Positions 10,201-17,468 of a stretch of DNA of 36,751 nt are shown one piece after another. The notes under the pieces are model-generated. The model was not told where the DNA came from. It saw only the letters and a program-made list of their open reading frames with translations, and ran no database searches. The DNA comes from a virus. Both the position numbers and the translations under genes were made by a program. The stretch lies in IMG/VR virus record IMGVR_UViG_3300025769_000345, positions 1 through 36,751 of that record; one strand, written 5' to 3'. The first letter of the stretch is position 1. Each line of letters opens with the position of its first letter.

Positions 10201-10650
10201 AACAGAAGTGAATGTACCGGCAGCTGGAGTTGTACCACCAATGACTGTACTATCAATAGTACCGCCTGTAATAACTACAGAGTCAATATAACCAATACCA
10301 TCAATATACAGGTTTTTAAACTCTGCACCTACTGCACCCAAGTCTACATCATCGTCAGTTACAGGTACAATAGCACCGTCTTGAATGCGTATCTGTTCTA
10401 CTGCAGAACCACTTACCTCTGTATATACACTGATACGGTTGTTTGTTGTATCTACGACTACTTTGTTCTGAGCATCAAGATCGGCAATGAGTGGTACGTA
10501 AGTACCTTCAGCAGAAGTGCCATCGTGTTTGTGACCCGTGCTGTTATTAAAAGCATCACGGATAGCGTTAAACTCTGCGTTTACTGGTGCAGCTTTGATA
10601 ACCGCATTTGCGATAATGTCAGCTACGGACTGTCTGGTATATCCCGCCAT
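7246..10650 (-). CDS. Long tail fibre protein with repetitive shaft
   Basis: A 1,134-residue fibre. Residues 1-60 form an attachment-like N-terminus containing GHKHDGTSAEG. Residues 120-330 are six to seven repeats of about 28 residues on the pattern DINGGTIDGT-IG-TTPAAG-FTT. A run of four-residue TGNV repeats follows, then three ATKGYVDTS-type repeats near 410-540, and an Ala/Thr/Ser heptad-like stretch near 550-600. The DLQVYHTGSTSYIYEQGTG motif lies near 750. The C-terminus (TWPSSVDWAGG, then ITYDGGTTWYGFQAGAALA) is shared with the gene at 2571-3308. The shaft is probably a trimeric beta-helix. It abuts the stop of the tail-hub gene with no gap. Confidence 0.8.
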   Translation of the reverse strand: MAGYTRQSVADIIANAVIKAAPVNAEFNAIRDAFNNSTGHKHDGTSAEGTYVPLIADLDAQNKVVVDTTNNRISVYTEVSGSAVEQIRIQDGAIVPVTDDDVDLGAVGAEFKNLYIDGIGYIDSVVITGGTIDSTVIGGTTPAAGTFTSVVATTADINGGTIDGTAIGGTTPAAADFTTMDASGNATVGGTFAVTGTSTFTGTATITSADINSGAADNTVIGNTTPVAGTFTTLAANTSLTAATADINGGTLDNATIGASTPSTGAFTTLSATGTTTLATVDINAGNIDGTVIGASSAAAGSFTTVSTSGQATLATVDINGGAIDGAIIGAASPAAITGTTVTGTSFVGPLTGNVTGNVTGNVTGNVTGNLTGNVTSTGTSSFQDVTVNGTLNMNAGTTATITNLTTPVNTNDAATKGYVDTSVANLVDSAPGTLDTLNELAAALGDDADFANTVTTSIATKLPLAGGTMTGAIAMGTSKITGLGDPTAAQDAATKNYADTTFLALTGGTMTGSINMGSSPITTTHTPTNAADLTTKTYVDGILGSATAASASATAAATSATNAATSETNAGNSATAAATSATNAAASYDDFDDRYLGAKASAPALDNDGDALITGALYFNTTTDIMYVYGGSGWQAAGSSVNGTAERQTYTATSGQTTFAVTYDPGYVDVYLNGVKLISGTDFTATSGTSVVLTTGATAGDSVDIVAYGTFVVADTYTKSQADARYVEVAGDTMTGNLAYGDNVKATFGASADLQVYHTGSTSYIYEQGTGDLRIRGNEVRIEDGDGSTIALFQNDAGAQLRHNGTTVLNTDATGIDVTGTVVSDKLTIGTTAQSSLFYLYGVPQATSGALATIRDSNATGSNTSFGSLVFSSSPGTDYAIGKSNVNADSTLSFRNANTGTSYVDIDSSGKLYVGKTVNSVNTAGTVISSVDGVRSAVSNDVSLILSRLNSDGDLATFYKDGTTVGSIGSYVSLPYIGKSDVTLLFDPAGPHMVPRGTNGGARDAAINLGSSSNRFKDLHLSGVGYVGTTQEGYTALSGTTPSIDADTAGGFAISTSGNTTFTFAGVTSGRSVGFTLKVTAGGTHTLTWPSSVDWAGGTAPDSPASGETNVLVFITYDGGTTWYGFQAGAALA

Positions 10651-12189
10651 TTAGAGTCTATCTCCCACCCCGAAAGTAATCACTATGCCTTGAATGCTGT
10701 GTGATGCGTTTGTATCGTTTGTTACGTATTTAAGTGATGCCGACTTACCTGAGCCTGAAACGTTAGTACGCTGTACTGGTGCAGGGTTGCCATCAAAGAT
10801 TGCTGTACTATCATACAAGGCTTCATTATAGTAAGCTGCAGCACCTTGTGTTGTTAGTGTAAAGTTAGTTGGACTTAGTGTATCTACGTCTTCGTAGTCA
10901 TACAAGGCAGACATAACGATCTCGTTGTCACCCTCAGAACGCAAGTAAGTAGCTACAGTGTAGAATACTTTACGCTGTTCTGGGTCTTGCATGTGAAAGA
11001 ATGGTGTCTGGAATACACTAAAGATGTCCTCACCATCAAAGTCATTGCCTTGCTCTTGGCGGTGTACCTTACCGTTGCTATCACCATGTATAACAAACTC
11101 ATTCTGACCAATGTAGCCAGAGGTAGCACACGTAGTAAATACGCCAAGCATCTGACCGTACTCAAACTGTAGTCCGTTAGGTGTCTGTCTAAAGCCACCA
11201 ATAATACCCTGACCATCTGCAGCACCAAGAAAGTATCTAAACTGTGTTTTCTGTCTAATAACTACAGCGTCTAACTTATCTAAGTCTACATCAAATACAA
11301 CGTCAGTAAAGATAGACTGAATGTCTTTAGATACTGTCTCAAGGTTAACGTCACCAATTTTATCAGTACCAGTAACAGGACGCAAGCCATCCTGTGATAG
11401 GAATAGTAAGTCACCACCAATTTCAACTACACTATCCGTAGCAAGGCAACCCAAGTCATCCGTAACTTCTTGCAATACAAAGTCTGCAATGTTGTTGCCT
11501 ACAAGCTTACGGATATTGTTAGTACCAAAGACGTAGAGTGCGTCACGGAAAGACTTGATAGCTACAATAGGAAAGCCTACATTAATAACACCTGCACCAT
11601 CAGCAGGGTCAAAGTCAGTCTCTTCATAAGGGGAAGAAAACCACAGGTTAGTAGGCTCAGTAGCGTCACCTGCTAAGAATAAATGGTTTTTAAATGTATG
11701 AGATACTTTAGGTGCGCTGGGCGCATTGGCATTAGTAATCTGTGTGTAGGTTGTACCGTCATACGTAGCTGCTGGATTAACACCATCTGCGATTACTACT
11801 TTTGGTGTACCCCAATTGTAACGAGTAAAGCGTACTTTAGGGTAAGTAGATACATCTACAGAGGCAGGTGTAGTAATAGTAACCCAAGCAGATGTAGCAG
11901 TATCCCAGTAGTACAGGTAGTTGGTACTACCGTTGTCGTGTCGTGCAGCTAGGATGCCATCGTTAACACCATTAGCTACACATACGCCCAACACTTTGTT
12001 AAAGCCCGGTACAGTACCATAGTCATTGCTGTAGCCACTAATCTTACGGTAGCCACCAGTAACAGCAGGCTCGTAGTTAATCAACGAGATAGCTGAACCC
12101 GGCTGTGTCTCACCCTGTGATAGCACATCACGGCTGGTGTTAAGACCGCCTTGGCAGAAGACTTTAAAGGAGGCTAAATTATCAGCCAT
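10651..12189 (-). CDS. Tail hub / DNA-stabilisation-like protein (P22 gp10 or T7 gp12 type)
   Basis: A 512-residue beta-rich protein. Features include NYEPAVTGGYRKISGY near the N-terminus, repeated Y-x-G and aromatic strand patterns, and AIKSFRDALYVFGTNNIRKL near residue 220. The latter resembles the packaged-DNA stabilisation or tail-tube-B proteins of podoviruses, which form the tail hub below the portal. Its position directly after the adaptor gene and before the long fibre fits that role. Start and upstream stop overlap by one base (TAATG). The assignment to one exact family is uncertain, but a tail-hub role is likely. Confidence 0.65.
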   Translation of the reverse strand: MADNLASFKVFCQGGLNTSRDVLSQGETQPGSAISLINYEPAVTGGYRKISGYSNDYGTVPGFNKVLGVCVANGVNDGILAARHDNGSTNYLYYWDTATSAWVTITTPASVDVSTYPKVRFTRYNWGTPKVVIADGVNPAATYDGTTYTQITNANAPSAPKVSHTFKNHLFLAGDATEPTNLWFSSPYEETDFDPADGAGVINVGFPIVAIKSFRDALYVFGTNNIRKLVGNNIADFVLQEVTDDLGCLATDSVVEIGGDLLFLSQDGLRPVTGTDKIGDVNLETVSKDIQSIFTDVVFDVDLDKLDAVVIRQKTQFRYFLGAADGQGIIGGFRQTPNGLQFEYGQMLGVFTTCATSGYIGQNEFVIHGDSNGKVHRQEQGNDFDGEDIFSVFQTPFFHMQDPEQRKVFYTVATYLRSEGDNEIVMSALYDYEDVDTLSPTNFTLTTQGAAAYYNEALYDSTAIFDGNPAPVQRTNVSGSGKSASLKYVTNDTNASHSIQGIVITFGVGDRL

Positions 12190-12914
12190 TAGAAAGAACC
12201 GCTAAAAGAAGTATTACGTCCTTGTAAAATAACTGTAGAGCGAAGACCCAGTGGATCGTCTAGTAATACACGGCGCATAGCTTTAATGCCATCTTCAAAA
12301 TTCTTTTGGTGCATTGCTGCACTTTGTTCATTGCTACGGAAACGCATCATAAACATCATAGCACCGTCAATTAATACGTGCTTAAAACGATCCGGGATAA
12401 TTGCTATATCACTATATACAGTTAAGTCTTGTGGGTACGACCAGTAGATATACTCTACTTCATACGCAGCATTAGGAACAGGAGTAACACCAAACTTATC
12501 TTCGTATGTTTGATAAACTACAACAGGTGCGGCTTCGCCATTTACGGTATCTCCTGTATCATCTGAGGTACGGTAGTTACGAATGTATTCATCATAAGAA
12601 ATAGGGTTTAGCCTACGTGGTGCATTACTCTCAGAGGAAAGCTGTTTAATGTAAAACGTATCCCAATCTACACTAGAGTAATCTGCAGGAAAACTATACT
12701 GACGTGTACCAACGGATAAAGTTTGTGTGTACGTAGTTTTAAGAAAAGGCCACTCTTGACCGTCTTGTAAAATAAGTCGGATGCTACTGTTAATTGCATC
12801 TTTTGCTAGTGCTTGAACGTTACGTGCAGTATCAAATCCATCACCCGCAATATCAAGGGTAACTTCATTCATACGCCGTAGAAGTTCGTTCACTAGAGAA
12901 ACATACGTAGCCAT
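12189..12914 (-). CDS. Head-to-tail adaptor / tail tubular protein A-like
   Basis: A 241-residue protein starting MATYVSLVNELLRRMNEV. That ATG has a TTAGGA site seven bases upstream; a longer frame beginning 54 bases earlier lacks one. The pattern (helical N-terminus with LxxxAINSSIRLILQDGQEWPF, then a beta region with RQYSFPADY, then VEYIYWSYPQDLT) resembles podoviral adaptor proteins such as T7 gp11 or P22 gp4. These sit between portal and tail hub. It lies between the capsid and hub genes, as expected. Confidence 0.7.
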   Translation of the reverse strand: MATYVSLVNELLRRMNEVTLDIAGDGFDTARNVQALAKDAINSSIRLILQDGQEWPFLKTTYTQTLSVGTRQYSFPADYSSVDWDTFYIKQLSSESNAPRRLNPISYDEYIRNYRTSDDTGDTVNGEAAPVVVYQTYEDKFGVTPVPNAAYEVEYIYWSYPQDLTVYSDIAIIPDRFKHVLIDGAMMFMMRFRSNEQSAAMHQKNFEDGIKAMRRVLLDDPLGLRSTVILQGRNTSFSGSF

Positions 12915-12977
12915 GTTATATCCTAAATACAAAAAAGATAGAAGGGGCCAGCATGTAGCCAGCCCCAACTATTTATC

Positions 12978-14048
12978 TTAGGCCAAGTTATACTTAGCTG
13001 TGACAAGACCTTCGGGGCGCAAGATTTTGCGACCATAGAGATGCATACCACGAACAATGTCAGCAAAGCTGTCTGGATCACGGTATGTTTCTGTCTTGTT
13101 GATCTGCTCGGCAGTTGCAACGGAAGAGTCATGACCAGCTACGATAACACCGTAGTTAGTAGACTGTGCCGCTGTACCTGTTGTCGATGCACCAGTACCA
13201 ACAGACGGAAGGTTGTTTGAAACGTGTACACGGAAACCGTGGAAGTTGTTCAATACAAGACCATTCTGAAGACCTGCTCCACCGTAGTCTGCGTTCAAAA
13301 GACGTGAATCTTCGTCACGAAGTACTTCCATCATCACGGGATCAACAACAATCCAGCGACCTTGGGTAGGTACGTTTTGTGCATCAAGCAAACGTGCCAT
13401 ACGTGCAACCAGCATTGCTGGAGATACGTAAGCAGTTGGCAGTGCAGTTGCACCGGGCAAACGAGCAGCAACAGGGATAGAGTCCCCAGCTACACCTGCG
13501 GTAGTGATGTTACCAAAGTTTGGACGGGAAAGCTTGTTAGCTGCAAGCAGTTCATCTGTGCCTGCAGTTGCGTCAGCTTTAGTGCCGTTAACTTGGTCGT
13601 TCACTGTGTCGGCATTGTCATGCAGTGCAGACTGTTTGAAACCAGACAAGTAACCAAGAACTTCTTGGTCATGTTGGTCAGCCAAACGGAAGGCAGCACG
13701 ATCAGATGCAAGGGTTTGGAAATTGACGTGGCTATGAGCCTCTTCAATATCGTCCACTTTAAAAGCAAAATAGTTAGCTTTATCAATGACTAACGAGAAA
13801 TCGTTATCTGTCAAATCTTGTTGAGTGATGGTTGTACCACGAAGATACGCAGAGACTGAAATTTCAGGCTCTTTAATAATCTTCACAGTGTCTCCCATGT
13901 TGGCGATCTCGCCAAAATAATCGTTGTTAGTGATTGCGTCAACAATAGATGCCTTGCGGAATGCAAGTTGCACCTGTTTGCTGTAAATAACAGGCGAGAA
14001 GTTGCCTGAGTTCAGGTTGGTATAACCCGAAGCTTTTCCGAATGCCAT
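12978..14048 (-). CDS. Major capsid protein
   Basis: A 356-residue protein that should build the capsid shell. It starts MAFGKASGYTNLNSGNFSPV, has an extended acidic arm region (EPEISVSAYLRGTTITQQDL), a Tyr/Phe/Lys-rich stretch (ANYFAFKVDDIEEAHSH) and the pattern GRWIVVDPVMMEVLRDED near residue 235. That pattern is typical of HK97-fold capsid proteins of marine podoviruses. It follows the scaffold gene, which is the usual order. A strong GGAG site precedes the ATG. The gene has its own candidate promoter and a structured leader, consistent with high expression. Confidence 0.85.
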   Translation of the reverse strand: MAFGKASGYTNLNSGNFSPVIYSKQVQLAFRKASIVDAITNNDYFGEIANMGDTVKIIKEPEISVSAYLRGTTITQQDLTDNDFSLVIDKANYFAFKVDDIEEAHSHVNFQTLASDRAAFRLADQHDQEVLGYLSGFKQSALHDNADTVNDQVNGTKADATAGTDELLAANKLSRPNFGNITTAGVAGDSIPVAARLPGATALPTAYVSPAMLVARMARLLDAQNVPTQGRWIVVDPVMMEVLRDEDSRLLNADYGGAGLQNGLVLNNFHGFRVHVSNNLPSVGTGASTTGTAAQSTNYGVIVAGHDSSVATAEQINKTETYRDPDSFADIVRGMHLYGRKILRPEGLVTAKYNLA

Positions 14049-14214
14049 AATAATTCTCCTTTAGCATTTAGATTACAGATGCAAACTATTAATTACTTAT
14101 GCGAAGGCTATGTACTACTAGGGTGCGTTCTTTAGAAAGTTGGCCTACCTTCTATTAAACGGGCCATGAGACATTAGGTTGTTCGATAACTGTTATTATT
14201 GTTTGCTAAGTTGT

Positions 14215-14264
14215 TAGTAGTGCTGAGTAACCGTAGTTAATACCTAGCGGGGTCAGCACTACTA
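14215..14264 (-). promoter_or_regulatory. Structured leader hairpin before the capsid gene
   Basis: A perfect 12-bp inverted repeat (TAGTAGTGCTGA at 14215-14226 and TCAGCACTACTA at 14253-14264) encloses a 26-base loop. The loop can fold again through CCG/CGG and TAG/CTA pairs. No T-run follows on either strand, so a simple terminator is unlikely. It lies just downstream of the candidate promoter and upstream of the capsid gene, so it would form in the 5' leader of the capsid mRNA. A stabilising or processing element is inferred. Confidence 0.6.
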
Positions 14265-14277
14265 CATTGTACATATA

Positions 14278-14305
14278 GTTATATCATAAATAACTAAGAT
14301 GTCAA
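14278..14305 (-). promoter_or_regulatory. Candidate sigma-70 promoter for the capsid gene
   Basis: Reading leftward, TTGACA (14305-14300), a 16-base spacer and TATAAC (14283-14278) match the consensus at 6/6 and 5/6. The -10 box is preceded by TGA, so it has an extended TGN form. It sits between the scaffold stop and the capsid gene. Transcription would start near 14271, upstream of the hairpin. Confidence 0.6.
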
Positions 14306-14310
14306 TAGGT

Positions 14311-15183
14311 TTATCGGGCATTTCCCGACATATCGTAAACAAACTTTCCTGTACGGATAGATTCCATAATTTCGTCAGAAAGTTTCTCGTATTCTTGAGA
14401 AGACATTTTATTAACTTGTGACTCTGAGAAAACTCCTACTTTGCTTTCTGTGTCAGGAGCGCTACGTTCAGAACGATTACCTACGGAACGTGCAGCGTCA
14501 CGATTGTTAGATGTCTTTTTAGTTTTAATACCCATGTCAGCTTTATACAAATCAATTGCACGTGCAGCTGAACGAGCATCACTATCGTTTTCATATAGAG
14601 CATCTTGTACCCACTTGGGTTGCTCTTCTACCCACTCGTGGAACTCATCGCTATCACGAATAGTATCGAAGTCAGGGTGTGCCTGTAAGAGTTGTGCTTC
14701 CGCTTTTTCACGGGCAGCGTTTGCTCTCATCTCATCAATTTCTTTAACACGTTCTTCTAGTCCCTGCGACTGTTCACGTGCCTTTTTAACTGCAATAGTT
14801 TCTACAATTGCCGCTACATCTGGGTACTTAGTTGCCCATGCCTCAATGTCTTCGTCCGACTTAGGCAATCGCATTTCTTTACGGGTAGCTTGCTCAAGCT
14901 GCGCTTCTAGTTTAGCAAACTTATCTTCCCAAGTCTTTTCTTTTTCTTGTACGTGTCTGCGAAGATCACCGTAACGTTTCTTAAAACTTTTATCTTCTGC
15001 ATTTACAGGTTCTTGATCGTCTTCCTGTACTGCACTTTCTTTAGTTTCACCGTTTTGTTGCGCAATTAACTCGTCAAGTTCTTCTTGCTCATGCTTGCGG
15101 CGTTCTTCATTAGAGTATTTACGATTTGCAAATGCTGCAACTTTAGGTGTCTCTACTCCACCCATAACGTTAGTATCATTCAT
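14311..15183 (-). CDS. Capsid scaffolding protein
   Basis: A 290-residue, highly charged and mainly helical protein with long Glu/Lys/Arg-rich stretches predicted to be coiled coils (for example residues 70-110 and 130-170). The pattern KSFKKRYGDLRRHVQEKEK followed by helices is common in podoviral scaffolding proteins. It lies immediately before the major capsid gene in transcription order, the standard place. Scaffolds guide capsid assembly and then leave the procapsid. No protease gene is seen. Confidence 0.75.
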   Translation of the reverse strand: MNDTNVMGGVETPKVAAFANRKYSNEERRKHEQEELDELIAQQNGETKESAVQEDDQEPVNAEDKSFKKRYGDLRRHVQEKEKTWEDKFAKLEAQLEQATRKEMRLPKSDEDIEAWATKYPDVAAIVETIAVKKAREQSQGLEERVKEIDEMRANAAREKAEAQLLQAHPDFDTIRDSDEFHEWVEEQPKWVQDALYENDSDARSAARAIDLYKADMGIKTKKTSNNRDAARSVGNRSERSAPDTESKVGVFSESQVNKMSSQEYEKLSDEIMESIRTGKFVYDMSGNAR

Positions 15184-15257
15184 ATTTCAGTTCTTTCATA
15201 CTGGGGCCACCGTAGCCTGTGTTGGCAGGGGGATGAGTAGCCAGTCAAATATAGCAG

Positions 15258-15288
15258 ATTATATTTTGTTTACGTGCTGCTATGTCAC
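15258..15288 (-). promoter_or_regulatory. Candidate promoter for the scaffold gene
   Basis: Leftward reading gives GTGACA (15288-15283), a 19-base spacer and a perfect TATAAT (15263-15258) in the 136-base gap before the scaffold gene. The spacer is longer than ideal, so this is weaker than the capsid promoter. Confidence 0.4.
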
Positions 15289-15293
15289 GATAT

Positions 15294-15323
15294 TTAATTG
15301 TATATTATTAAATAAACAATTAA
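15294..15323 (-). repeat. AT-rich inverted repeat at the 3' end of the large virion gene
   Basis: TTAATTGT (15294-15301) and ACAATTAA (15316-15323) form an 8-bp inverted repeat around a 14-base AT-rich loop. One arm includes the stop codon of the 15320-17251 gene. It has no GC stem or T-run, so it may stabilise or punctuate mRNA rather than terminate it. Confidence 0.4.
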
Positions 15324-17251
15324 TCATCCCAACCACTTTTAGAACCCGCCATAGACCCTGCTTTAGTTCCTGCACCAAGACCTTTAGATGTATTTCTAGA
15401 CCTAGTAGCTGCAGCTTTTTGAGTTGTTGCGGCTGTTTTGCTTGCTTTTGATTGTTGTGTCGTACTAGTTTTAGGGGGCGAGTTATCTTTAGGAGGAGAG
15501 TTATCTTTTTGGCTTTGTCGTTGGGCAAGAGCACTTACATATCCTGTATCACCTGCCTTTTTACCACTGCTATCTACTCTTCCTGTAGTGGCTACCCCAC
15601 TTGTAGCTGCTGCAGTTTGTGCGGCAGTTGGGGCGGTTCTACCTCTTTCTTCGTCACTACCCATACTAAGTGTAGCGGCACTAGATGATGATTTTTGTGA
15701 CGCTGTTCGTTTTGCTGTAGCTGCAGCCAAAGCCCAATCCATTTGACTGACTACTTTATTTTCAATAGGCGGCGAGTTATCTTTAACTTGTTTAGCTACT
15801 GTCTTAACTTGTTCATCATCAAGACCTAGAAGATCTTTTATGCCGCCTATAATATTACCAAATATACCACCTACACCAGTACTTTCAGGAACTTTAATAC
15901 CACGCCTTTTCATTTCTTCAGTAATAGTATTTCGTGTAGAACGTGTAGCCCACGAACCAAACAAACCAAATACAGGGTTTACTGCAGTTAGACCAGCCAT
16001 TAAAGCAACGGCAGTTTGGTTTTGTGCGTATGCCTTCTTTAAATCTGCATCACTTAAAACACCATAGTCTATTGGTTCAGGTGTTTCTATAGGTGGAGGA
16101 TCATCATTACCACCTGTAACCTGCGTACTTTCAACTACGGTAGACTCTAGGTCAGAAATAGTTTCATCTACGGTTTCATCGTAGGGTACAAACCCATCTG
16201 GGATAGGTGTTACCGGACTACCGTTGTAAAAATAAAAGTCACGCTTTTCATTTGTCTCTTTATTAATATACGTAAGAGAAGTATATTTATCTTCTATTGT
16301 AGGTACAAACTTATCTTCCGTAGATGCCGTACTTACACCAGCTGTATTTGTTACGTTATTCGTAGCAGTAGTTGAAACCATATTATCGGGAAGACTACCA
16401 TCATTAAATGGAGTTGCCTGATTGGTAACAAACTTAGGCATATAGCCACCTGCAGGTGAAGGTGTAGGGGCAGGTGGTGCAACGGAACTAGGTGGAGGAG
16501 CATATGTTGAAGATGTCTGTTGACCTTGATAGATAGAAGGTTGATAGCCACCAATGCCTGTAGCAAAGGTTCCTTGGTTAGCGTACACTACACCACCCTC
16601 TGCCATTTCACGTGGGCTATCATCCATGTCACCACCGACAATAACTAAATCGGCAGGACCAAAAGGCATATCATCAGGAATAGTAGCCTCTTCACTATTA
16701 CCCATTTGACCCATAGCTTCCATTTGTTTAAGGCCCATCTTAGCTTCTTGACGTAGTTCCATAAGTTTATCTAACCCATGATAGCGTACTACGTCTGCAG
16801 GAAATACAAACTCACCTTCACTGAGCATTGCAGGAATATCGTCACGCACTTCTTTACGTGAGCTACCTACAGGAACATCATTGCCCGATTGTTCATCGAC
16901 CATGCCGCCTTCATCTTTAAGACCGCCATCTTCAAAGAGTTCCATTTGTTTTTCTAACATAGGAGTACCACCTTTATTAAACTCAAGAGAATTACTACGG
17001 CTTTGGGCAGCCTCAATAGCTTCTTCTAATTCATTATGTATACTAGTAGGTTTTATTAAACCTTCATTTAACATTTCTATTACTTGATCTTCAGAATATT
17101 GCTTGCCGCCATGTATAGTAGGAATATTGATCCACTTACCTTTATACTCTATGGTTGTAGATTTTTCAGATACCATTTCACCTTCGGCGGTTTCATAAAC
17201 GTCCCTACCTGCTTGTGTTTGTTTACCTGTTTTTTTACCTACGTCAGCCAT
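15320..17251 (-). CDS. Large low-complexity virion-associated protein
   Basis: A 643-residue protein with an N-terminal region containing DDIPAMLSEGEFVFPADVVR and YHGLDKLMELRQEAK. This motif recurs in proteins next to the portal in many marine podoviruses. A Pro/Thr/Ser-rich middle, a hydrophobic segment near 430-450 (ALMAGLTAVNPVFGLFGS) and a Ser/Thr/Lys/Ala-rich tail with repeated KDNSPP follow. The length, repeats and place suggest a structural or internal virion protein, perhaps ejected with DNA. No enzymatic domain is recognised. It overlaps the preceding small gene by eight bases. Confidence 0.65.
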   Translation of the reverse strand: MADVGKKTGKQTQAGRDVYETAEGEMVSEKSTTIEYKGKWINIPTIHGGKQYSEDQVIEMLNEGLIKPTSIHNELEEAIEAAQSRSNSLEFNKGGTPMLEKQMELFEDGGLKDEGGMVDEQSGNDVPVGSSRKEVRDDIPAMLSEGEFVFPADVVRYHGLDKLMELRQEAKMGLKQMEAMGQMGNSEEATIPDDMPFGPADLVIVGGDMDDSPREMAEGGVVYANQGTFATGIGGYQPSIYQGQQTSSTYAPPPSSVAPPAPTPSPAGGYMPKFVTNQATPFNDGSLPDNMVSTTATNNVTNTAGVSTASTEDKFVPTIEDKYTSLTYINKETNEKRDFYFYNGSPVTPIPDGFVPYDETVDETISDLESTVVESTQVTGGNDDPPPIETPEPIDYGVLSDADLKKAYAQNQTAVALMAGLTAVNPVFGLFGSWATRSTRNTITEEMKRRGIKVPESTGVGGIFGNIIGGIKDLLGLDDEQVKTVAKQVKDNSPPIENKVVSQMDWALAAATAKRTASQKSSSSAATLSMGSDEERGRTAPTAAQTAAATSGVATTGRVDSSGKKAGDTGYVSALAQRQSQKDNSPPKDNSPPKTSTTQQSKASKTAATTQKAAATRSRNTSKGLGAGTKAGSMAGSKSGWDD

Positions 17252-17468
17252 TTTTTAATACTTCGTCTCTAAGTAATTTCAATCTACGTAATTGATAGAT
17301 TGCACCTTGTGCTCTGTGTACTGCAACTATATTATCGGACTGTTCCATAGAACGATGCTGTTGAGCAATAATATAATCTAAGTATTCACTAAAGTCAGCC
17401 CACTGCTGGTGGTTGTTGACCAGCGGCTTGAGCTTGTTGAGGTGCTCCTTGTCCTTCTGCATTTCCAC
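17244..17468 (-). CDS. Small helical protein after the portal, unknown
   Basis: A 74-residue, mainly helical, basic protein (QQWADFSEYLDYIIAQQHR, then AIYQLRRLKLLRDEVLKNG). Its first 74 bases overlap the end of the portal gene in another frame. The start is either GTG at 17468 or ATG at 17462; an AAGGA lies just upstream of both. Small genes of this type directly after the portal are common in T7-like phages. The function is unknown. Confidence 0.6.
   Translation of the reverse strand: MEMQKDKEHLNKLKPLVNNHQQWADFSEYLDYIIAQQHRSMEQSDNIVAVHRAQGAIYQLRRLKLLRDEVLKNG

Noticed and set aside
9164-10291. Long plus-strand frame (375 codons) opposite the long fibre gene
   Set aside because: It mirrors the repetitive shaft on the other strand; the product is a Val/Pro/Ala-rich repeat with no motif, and the minus-strand gene is clearly real.
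7246-10650. TGNV and 28-residue repeats as a diversity-generating retroelement target
   Set aside because: There is no reverse transcriptase gene and no template/variable repeat pair; these are structural shaft repeats.
14441-14974. Plus-strand frame opposite the scaffold gene
   Set aside because: A Ser/Cys/Arg-rich product typical of the antisense of a Lys/Glu-rich coiled-coil gene; no ribosome site or family pattern.
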